A stretch of 64,000 bases of DNA from assembly GCA_016806645.1 (NCBI GenBank), contig JACSYO010001880.1, positions 4,513,001-4,577,000 on the forward strand, read 5' to 3'. The position numbers were made by a program, and so were the translations under genes. Source of the DNA: Ophiodon elongatus. Lineage: Eukaryota > Chordata > Actinopteri > Perciformes > Hexagrammidae. Positions within the stretch are counted from its first letter, which is position 1; every line of letters starts with the position of its first letter. The notes beneath the pieces were generated by a model that saw only the letters and a program-made list of their open reading frames with translations, did no database searches and was not told the DNA's origin. Of this stretch, positions 36,501-47,514 are shown one piece after another.

Positions 36501-39500
36501 CAAGACAAACTAAGGAAGCGCTTGCAACAAGAGATAGTGACTGAGTGACTGAAGATCTGTTCACTAACAGTAATCACTTAAGCAGCGTCTTTGAATAACT
36601 TCAATAACTTGACTTCATGATATATGCCTTACAGATGGTTTTCACAATATTTCCAGGCTCCATAAACTCGTTTCTGAGGAATGTCATTGTGATGTGCGGA
36701 CACACACGGGGATAGAACACAAACAGGAATGACTGCTTAATTTGTATTTTATTCCAACTGTTCAGTTTATAAAATAGTGGTTGGAAAATGTTCAATGAAG
36801 GAACCCTCCCTGTTAGCTGAGAGTGCAGAGTTAGCTAGCATCTAGCGATCTGTTCACAGCCATGGGTTTGAATAACGTAGTGGCTAGTTTTAAACTGTAA
36901 CTGGTGGTAACACATCTGGTGTCTGGTATATTTAGACGGAGAACAGAAGAAAGTTTATATGCTGATTAATAATATCGGTAATTTGCCCTTAACTTGTGCC
37001 TCAGGCAAACGGCAGGAATTTCTTATATGCTAACGTTAAATAATAATGTTACTTGTGTAAGGGGGGGCTTTTCTACTTTTAACCTGTGCTGCACGTTGAT
37101 GGTTTGGGACAGGAAATAATTAATTTCTCACTAACTGCTAATATTATCTCTGTGTAGTCTGTGGTTTGTGTTATTACTGCTACTAGCTGCTGTTTCTCAC
37201 TGGAATTATATGTGGCATGTTAGTTAGCTAGTGCTGACAGATGTGTTTCAAAGTGAGGTGTGTAGTTTTAAAAAGTTTTGGAAATAGAATTTTTACTGTT
37301 TTCTAGCAAGTTGCTGTATTACTAAATAGTTACAATATCCATGCGCTTTCATGACACCATGGCAACAGGTTTTCTACCCCCCTGCTCCGTGCACATATTC
37401 AATTGTAAGTGGGAAACCTGTCTATAGCGATCCATACTGAATATTTTTCTATACACGTAGATATGTCAGCTACCAAAGCCACTGACAGGCTGAATTGATT
37501 ATGAGCTCTTCTTTCGCTAGATAGTCAACAAAGTACATATTGGACCCATTTTTCACAAGCCACTAATCTTCCGATAATGTTGGCACAAATGTTTGTAAAC
37601 GCCCTAGCTAACTAATTTACATAATATAAATATGGCTGTAAGCTGTGTAAATAAATAAAGTTAGCGAAAGAAAATATAAATACATTATGCAGAACACTTC
37701 CAAACAAGGGGAAGGACGAGGGGGAGAGGCGAATACGCCACGAACACCCCCATTTAGGAGACAGGAAGTGTACACAGTTTCAAAACACACAGAGCTTGTA
37801 ATGCGCAATTTTTGTGATAGAGTATCTTTGACTGTACCCTTTAATTAATCAGGGCATCAGTGCTTAATTTAAAGAGACGTAAGTGCTGCAAATTTGAAAA
37901 GGTTTTATGGCTCATTGAGGCCACAACTAGCGTCCAAAATAGATACTGAGATAATGTTAAAATCCCTTCCTCAGACCCTCGATATCCCTGGCCCACTGAG
38001 CACCCAACTGACTTCAGTCAAATACAGAGAGCCTGACTCAGTACAAATGTTGTGGATGGATAAAATGTTAATTTATATAATAGCAGCAATAACTAAGGGC
38101 TGCTCAGAGATGTCTTGGAAGTCAGCGTTTTAGTTAATTCAAGCTGAGATTAACGGAGCCTGGAAATGATCAGTGTATTTTGGCGAACCAATTTCTCATA
38201 AGAAAAGAAAATTAGAAAAGCAACACATAACACAGATACATTTAACAAGACAGAGTGAAAACGGTTGAATTGTTTTAAAAAGATAACTTGGACAGAATGG
38301 ACAGCACTTAAGTATAGGAAAAGATGGCTTGAGTGGCACAGACACCAGTTGCCATAGTTGTACCTACTTTGTAGGGCTGCAGGTATGCAACGCCTTCAAG
38401 TGAGGCTTCCAGGTAGCAATGGAAACCGAGTTCTCATCAGCCGCATAACTACGCCAAACACACTGCATGCAGAATACACAAAACCAGGGAGAAGAAAATA
38501 AGTAAAAATTAGAAAAAAATTATAAATGGGAAGGATAAAAAAGTTAATAAATACAACAAAAACAAGGCAGAGGAGGGATTTAGAATTAAGAGGAAGAAGA
38601 GGATGAGGAGAATAGAAAACAAATACAAATTAGTGATTAGTGAAAACCAAAAAACAGGTTCGTCACACGTCTGTGGCTGGGCGGAGGTCAGGCATGGATA
38701 CATGCCTGTGGGAAGGCAGGAGGCTCTCATAGTGCCGCCAAGTGGCGTCCAGGTAGGGCTTGGTGCTCTCGGTGGTGTAATAACGTCACGCAGCCTGGTA
38801 CAACATGGGGACGGACAGGATGAAGAGGGGGAGGAGAAAAGAAGAGGTGGAGTACAGGAAAAGGGGGAGATGGGAATATGAGATGGGAGAGATAGGTGGG
38901 AGGGCGAAACCAAAGGGGAAGATAATTGAAGAAGCATGTAGGAGGAAAGTAGGTGAGAGAGGAAAATAAGGTAGCGCACAGAGAAATAAATGAGGACGAC
39001 AACGTGAGGTCAGCACCAGTAAAAGTCAGGATCAAACAAAAGGCGAGTGTGAAGATCAGGCTGGAGAAGGAAATGTGTGAAGCGCATGAAGAGGGGGATG
39101 GAAAGAATGGGTTTGCCAAACTGGTGTTTCTGGGCTTAAACACAGTCTGGAAAGGGCAAAAAAACCTCCCAGAGACGAGAGCGTTTACTGCAAAGTGAGG
39201 ATGACAGGGACAGGGCAGGATAAAGTGAAGCTACACGATATAGGCTTTTAATTGTTTGTGTTAGGGTTTCAGAGAGTCAACGAAGGAAAACGAGAAACTG
39301 AAGAATGATAAAATAATTCAAACACATTTTATATTGCAAGTTTACTTTGACGCTGTGGTGTATTTTTCAGTTTTTTTATAACAGCAACAACTCATTATAA
39401 CAATGTTTTTATTGTCTAGCCCCAAAACAGTATGTTTGTCAGAGAAACAGAAAGAGAGCAGGCTGTCTGCTTTACCTGGATGAGGTAGGCGGCTGGGTTT

Positions 39501-42500
39501 CTCCTTTTCTCAAAGTGCTTCTGTCTGTGCTGCTCCTGGACCTTCAGGGCAAAGCCTGAGCCCAGAATACCCTGTTATGATATTAATAGGATTAAATACT
39601 GGATGTGGGTGCACACCAAAGACTGTCAAGTTACACTGATCTGCTCATAAACTGCTATACTGATGAGAACATCCATTGTGACTGCATGAAAAATGACACG
39701 GTCATTTTTTTTTAGGTAAATATCAAAGGCCTGCAATGAAATATTATCTTCCAGTGTAAATAACTTGCTGCCAGTTAAACATAAACTGATCTGTCAAAAT
39801 AGCACTGAAACTGAAAATCTGCATCCTCTCTCACACAAAAAAGAAAGGGTTTATTTGAAGACTTACAGCTGGCAAGGCAAAGAAAGAGATTCCCAAGAGG
39901 GCAAACCCTGCGGACAACATCCGTCCTGTCCACGTTTTTGGTGTCTTGTCCCCATAACCAATGGTTGTCAGGGTGATCTGTGAAAACACATGATTTATTA
40001 TCAGGTCCTGAATGATCATCTTGAGGCTCTGTCAATGTATACAGATGAGAGGAAAAACGTACAAGTATAAGCTTTATTTATATATCACTTAAATATCATC
40101 TTTGAAAACAATTTCTTTGACAAAAAACAAGTTCCCATAAAACAGCTGACAGGAGGTCGTTTCTTAAAAGACATGCTGCTTTTGGTACCTTTTTTTAATT
40201 AGACACCCTTTATCAAGGTTTTATAAGCTGTAACTAATTAATGATTAATGAACTTGTTAAACTCGTTTGTCAGTGTTGTATAGATAAATTACAAACCATG
40301 AATAAGAACAACTTATGGGTTATCAGGTTATTAATATAACCCTTTTGCTGGTGTTTATTATAGTCCAGCAGGACCCTTGCTTTTTTGTTGTCTTTTTAGC
40401 TTGTTGTTGAATTTAGTTTATGAACAAGCATTAACATTAATCATACTTAATGTTGTCAAATATCTATAAATCATTAGTAAATTATGAATTATTAATATTA
40501 TATTTATTATTAACATTTCATTGCTTTGTGCATCAAAAACATATTATTAAGGTGGTGGCAGAGGTTTCTGAAGCATTTATTTAACATTCGTGGCAGACTT
40601 ATATGAAAATGCATCTACCGGTTACACAGCATTTATCTAAGAGGATGCTCTTAATGTGTCAGTATTCTTTTAAATTACACAAATTATTTATAATTAGTCT
40701 AACTAACCTCATATGTTCAGTATTTGCCTTCTTTGACTACATTGAGTTACGCGTCTTGGTCTGGTGTTCTAACTGTAATATATATTTGCATGCTTTTTCT
40801 TTTGCATACTATTTGAGCTTGCCACATAGAGGCACGATTTGAAATGATGCTTCAGGCATCGCAGTCTGAGTGATTGGACCTGTGTGGAGGATTTATACGA
40901 GCGAGTCTGTCAAGTATGGCCTTGATTCCAAGAACAATGATGAAAGCCTGCGGCTGAAACGTATATTCTGCCTAGAAATTTATTTTGAAGCACTGTATGT
41001 GTGTTCTTGCTGTCATTTATGTGTGAAGACTTACTGTACTATAGGGATGGTCTGTGAAGACACAACAAGAGGGCAGTTATATAACATGTACTCCTTTGAC
41101 TGACTGCACTGAACAAAAGAGAGGATTAAAATGTCTTGATAAAATTGAGTCAAAGAAGCATGAATTATTTTTAACAAAAGAAGAAACAGAGTTAAATGTC
41201 AAAATAATTCTTAGTAATGGCAGTGCCTAAATATGAAGAGAGCTATTCAAATGTGTTCAGCAGGAGCCTGAAAAGGGGCATTTAATGCATTGTATTCACA
41301 ATTTAATGAAAGGAGCAAATAAACCTGGCTGTGGCCTGGAATTTTCACTGCTTGCAAAACTCCTTGCTTGCCTTCAGTACTCTGTCTGTTTTATCCATCT
41401 GTCTGTCTAACCATCTATCGATCTATCTATTGCTCTGTTTTGGCAGACTAATCAGTCTGGATTATCTTTCATTCAGGCTCTTATTGCTTTGCATGACAAA
41501 GGCGACTGCAACCTTTCGGTATCATTATGATTCTTTTGAGCCGGTATTAAAATGGTGGTTAATGGAGCTATGCGAGGCTAATGTTTATGGAGGAGCTGTC
41601 AATGACAAATCGAATAGGAGAAAAATATTTCTGTCCAATGCAGGACATATTTATGTGAAGAGGTAACAGTAGTAAGAAGTGTAACTTTGAAATCTCCTGT
41701 TGCACAAGAAACCAGACAGTGAATGTGAAAAATAATCTATTCTAGAAATTCAAGAGGTAGTGGCATATATTGGAAGTGGAATGAAACTTGTCTGGCACCT
41801 TCAATTCCATATTGTAACGTTAAGATGTCAGCCGTATTGCTCAGAGAATTGATTTGATGCTGCTGTTTTATTCCTCCTGATGCAAGTTCACAAGATGCAC
41901 AGGAATGCACTACAGTTTTTGTTTTGTTGTTTGTCAGGTTTATCCTGTGTAGAAAACGGTTTACAACTACATTTCTTTGTACAACCCTGTGTGGCATAAT
42001 GACAATAAATTATCCTTGAATCATGAGATTTTACTGAATCCTGACAAGCAGAGCAACAGATATTCCTCCAAGCTCACCGTGCCCCACCACAAAGCATCAG
42101 CATAGGTAGCAAACTCCTTGTTGAACTTGTTCTCCACAAGGTAGACGAGGAACGAAGAGAAGATGAGAACCAAGAAGCCGATGTACCAGGCGGTTACCAG
42201 TTCCTGCAGGCAGAGGTCAAAACTAACTTTCAGAGAGTTATTTTATTAACGCAAAACCACTTTGCATACAGTTGATCAACCTAAATCCACCTTTCTTTGA
42301 ATTTGGAAGATAAAACATTCTATGTAATGACCAGGGAACAAAAGTTATGACCTTTTATTGAATCTGTGTTTTAAATCGGCAGCAATCGCTGCAGATTATT
42401 TTGAAACAACTAGGTAGTCTCTTTCACAGAAACCCAAATATAAAAGTGCAAAAGTGCAGGTACATATGTTGTTAAGGTTGTCAGGCTGGTACTTCCAAGC

Positions 42501-45279
42501 ATTTTTCATCTAATAAATGCCAGCTCCAGCAGGCTGAACAGTGAATTTTGATAGCAAAGCAGATGTAAATGAAGATTCTACCTATTCTAACATCTACCTA
42601 TCAGCAAAACTGGTGACAAATTGCATCACATTCGACAAAGCACTCCCTTAGGTTCCCAGCAATCCCACTCACTAAGTGTGAAGTAGATCAGATGAGCAGT
42701 TCTTGAGGTATGTGGACAGACTGACTCCTTGATCTATAGTTAGGTGATGTTGTCAGAGGGTTTGGGTCTCAGTTTGCAGAACTCTACCCTGACCACCACT
42801 ACACGGCCCTTAACATAACATTTACTGTAAATGCCCAGCTCTTTTGCCTTTGGTACTGCTTTCTGCTCTAGCTGATGTTGATAGTGAGCCACTGCCTCCA
42901 CAGCACTGCAAGCTGAAAACGCACCAAATGCCACCTCATCCGCCACCTTTATGTCAATTGTCAAGTAGAGTTGAGATCCCAGAAGAGCTGCCCTAAGTAA
43001 AAGGCATAAAGACTGGACTAAAAAGATCAGGCAAAAGAGCACAGAGCTTAAATAATAAAAAAATTAGTATAACCTAAAAGTTGATTTTGCATTTATGTAT
43101 TGTGACTTCATACAAAGTGATTGTGATTGTAATATTGATTCTGTTGACTAAAAGTTTGGAAACTGTTGAAATGTTTCCTCATACGACCGGCTCAGTAAGG
43201 ACCAGGTTGTGTGGCAAGAGTGAAGAAATCAAGTTCCTCTTTGACTAACAAAGGAAGTGTATCCTGTTGAGGTCATAATGTGTGTGTGAATCTAAAGCAA
43301 TTAATCAAATCATGAGCAACTGGGTGCGAAGATGTGAGGGAGGAGGGAATGGCACAACTGGACAATAAAAAGAGAAGACTCGAGACATCGAGTTGGGATT
43401 TCTGCTTAGGACACTGCCTGGCACTCAGCTGAGGGCATCGTCCAGCACAAGCATTGGAGGACTCTGTCTCTGCTCACTGCTCAGAGGATACTGATCGTGG
43501 GCAAGACTTGGCTGATGGAGGTTCTCATATCAGGTTTGGAAGGATTCCTGTCTTCTGTGACTTTGTACGGCGTCTAGAGGATCGCAGACGGTACTTCTAT
43601 TCCTGGCAGGAGGAGTCGAGTGTCCTGCCAAGACCGGTCGGGTCTACTAAGAAAGTAGTGAAGTGTATTCATGGTTGTAAAAAGCTAAGTACTACTGTGT
43701 GCCTAACAACAATATACTTCGGAACGGTTATTCTAGTTCCTAGTCCACTAAACAGACCCTTAGAGCTTAAATCCTAGCTATTAAAACCTATCCTGGCTCC
43801 TTACCAAGAGCCTAGGTCCATTAGAGGAAAGCTGCCATTAACTGACGCGACTGATAGCTGCATTCGGCCAAGAGGGCCTCCCGGTCGAGTGTAGTTGTAA
43901 GTGGAAGCAGGGTAGACGTCAGGAGGGACGGCAGTGAGCAAAGCCAGGCGAGTTTCCTCAACCATCAGTTTAAACAGATCTCCAAACATCTAAGGAGATC
44001 CAGACCCATTGAACGGAGAGTTGGTTAATTAGATAGTCCTGTGAAAGGGGCTTATCGCCTGGATCTAACACAATGGATTTTACCCGTTGCTGCTATCTGC
44101 TCCTACTTCAGCTAGTGGATGCTGTTGCCAATACACATCCTCTACTCCAGCATTCACCCTTCTCTAGGTTATTGGATTAAAAAATGTTTTGTAACTATTT
44201 TCTACAGACAAAATGTATCCTTTCAAAACTGTAGACTGTACGTACACCACAAATGTTATTCTGTTTACCCATATTGTATTGCAGAAAAGCAAAAACCTAC
44301 CTGCAATTGGCTGCATAGTTGGTTGTTTTGGGGTAATATTTTCACTCACAGTGCACAAAAAGCTGTGGTTTGCCCAGAAACTTCTATAAATAACTACAGA
44401 GGACCAAAAACCCTTTCTGAAAAGCCCTTACAAAACACGTCCTTGCTACATGCACAGTCTTACATTATGTGAACCTTTCACTTAAAATGTGATGTTGAGT
44501 TTGGTTTGTATGTGCAGCTTTGTTGCAAGTTAAGAAGCACTATGTCCACAGCAATGACCTGTTCTGGCTTCTGCGTCTATGGTAGTCATATTGATCTAAG
44601 AGAGAATCACTGTATAAAGACGTTGTTGAATTTGCGTGGGTTGGAGCACAGAGAGATGAAGGCGAGTCAAGGTAAGAAAGGCAAGAAATGCCTGAAAAGA
44701 GTAAGTTAGAGAGTAAAATCTCTGAATATTTCAATACCAACGTTGAGTCTAATACTTCAAGTTCTAAAAATCTTTTCAGTACCGTTTTATATTAAATGTG
44801 AACAGTTTAATTGAATACTGTATGAATGTTTTTATACAATGGATCTGACCGGTTAAGTAACAGCTTGGCCAAAGATACAAAGAAAGTCAATCTGGAGATA
44901 CTCTAATGTATATTTACATTATATTTAAAAAACTGTTCATAATGAGTTGTACAAACTATTTACATATATGAAAACAACTATACAATATGCCTTACATATA
45001 TACCACCACTAGCTATGACTGTTAAAATGTCCAGAGTTTAATCAACACCATAATACACAGTATTGGGCTTCACTAAGGTAGAATTTATTACAGGGCTGTG
45101 CTATTGGAATGCATTGGTTTCTTAAGGTGTAGGTACCTATTAATGTGTCTACTTAAAATACAATAACACAATTTATATAGCACATTTGTAAACATACTGT
45201 ACTATATCTATAGTACTTCACACTGGAGCACACAAAGTTCCCAGGGATCTTGATCTGTGACTAACAACAACGACGTGTG

Positions 45280-45313
<34 letters not shown>

Positions 45314-47454
45314 CATTGGCCATTCCTCTGTGGCAGCTCACCTTGCTGTGTGCGTAAACCACAGAGCCCAGCAGCTTCCAGGTGCCTCCTCTTCGGTCCA
45401 TTCGCACCATGCGAAGGATCTGCAGGAAACGCAGGCTCCGCAGCACCGAGGTGGCAAAGATGTTGCCCTGGCTACCCACCGAGACCACCGCCACCGACGC
45501 AATCAGCACTATGATGTCTGGAGGGCAGAGAAGATACATGCACAAGTATAACTCGTTATGACTCAACCCTGGAAACAAAATACAGCATATCTGGCATCAT
45601 GAGCATACATTTAAATCTTATAAATTTCATAGTATATTTAACTGAATGGAAATCATATTCTAGATCATGACTTCCTTTAATGTGCTGTGTTATTTCATAA
45701 AAGTATGATTAAAATTATTTTCCTGCAATTTGTATTTTAGACATTTTGCACCCATCTTTTTGTTAATTGTGTGCATTTTCTTTATATTTCTTGATAAACA
45801 CTCAAGTCAACTGAGTTTATTACATTTAAGCATGGACTCCAATGGTGATTTGCTTAAGATTTTGTGATGCAAAGTCAATACTTGTATCACCATAAATACC
45901 GGAAAACAACAGTGATTCCATCCAAGATAAAGTTCTATGAATAGATTACATGAGAAGAAATAAAATAAAATTGAAAAGACTCATAGGAGCAGGAAAGACT
46001 TCCCCCCAATAGCTTAAAAAGTCCGACCTAAAGGCAAGTATATCTTTCTAATATTGATCAGAATATCTGACTGGCTTGATGTCTATCATGTTGCTGCAAT
46101 AACAGCAATTCACTGTTGTCACCTCGCTCTCACCCATCACTGTGGCCAATTATCCCAACAAAGGCTCCATATTACTGAAGCTGACATAATCTGCCATGGG
46201 CATCAACAGTACAATAATGTTCTGTGTGTTCTTCCTGTATATGTTATATGTTTGTATACGTTGCCTGGCTACTACATCCGTCTTGCTGTGGACACAAACA
46301 GGACAGTGTGGAAGATAAGCTGAAGCGTCTATGACGAATATATTTCCACGCACAGTAGATCTGAAATGATCAAGATCTCAACATTGCATGTCAGTGAGAT
46401 GCTAACATCTACAAGTTTCAGATTTGTTTCTCATTTAATTTTCATGTTTCCATATGAAACACTCTTGAGTGGTGTTATCCAGTTCACTCTGTGCAAGATG
46501 TTTTCCCTCATATAGAGCAATCCCGTCAGCTCCCGTCCTTCATCTAAACCTGTCTTTGAGAGAAAATGCTGACCAATGGCTTCTCTTCTTAACTATGAAC
46601 CAGTGCAGACCGTGAGTGGGGAAAGGGAAACGTCAGCAGCAGCACCATGAAAAATACATTAATGACACCCATGATGAGAGTATCCGGGGCAGCTGCAGGG
46701 TTGCAACGGGTTCACTCCCTTCGAAGGTGGTGAGTGAAAACGTGAGGAAAGTGAATGATAGAAGGGTGAATGTGTGTGTGAGCATTAAGCTTCCAGTTGT
46801 ACAGTGTTTTGATTTGTACAAAGCAAACCCTTCATACAAAATAACATAGATTTGTAAAGACAACTTTCTTAAACCTAAAAGCATGAAAGACCATTCAAAA
46901 ATATAGAGCAGTCCTCTGAGACATCTGACTGCACCCAATAAACCTTTGTGGCATTAGATTTCAAACTTTTAAACCGCAATGTATGTCATCACCACCTCAA
47001 TTTGTTCAAATACAGTACCATATTGCCATATTGTATAATGCAGAAAGAGGCACAAATATGGCAAAATAAATCTGTTGGAGCAATGATTTCCCCCAACTTC
47101 CTCCCGACGCACAGTGCCGTCATTTGTGTCAGGCATTTTATTTCAAATTGAGATGATTCACCATTTGCAAAAACAGAAACAGCTATGAAATGCAATAGCA
47201 GAAAATCAAGCGTATTCATTTTAGATAGTACACAGGTAAACCAGGGGTTCATTACTGTCCCATAATTGTGATCACATAATTTACCCCTGAATTTGATCTT
47301 TAAAAATAAAAATTGCCGGAAACATCTAAACTTGCTGAAACAAGTATTGCTTTTGTCTGTAAAAATACAAAACTCTCATAATCCCCTTCTTGTGTGCATG
47401 TCGACTTTGATTACATCGCACAGTGTGAGAGGTACAGTTATATATACCGGTACA

Positions 47455-47514
<60 letters not shown>

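Noticed and set aside
38786..38788. TGA in the alternative exon read as selenocysteine
   Set aside because: The equivalent residue is Trp in every paralogue and nothing suggests a selenoprotein; a nonsense change or a poison exon is simpler.
38953..39198. 81-codon + strand frame rich in Lys/Glu
   Set aside because: It is antisense to the pyrimidine-rich kcnq5 intron and reflects purine bias.
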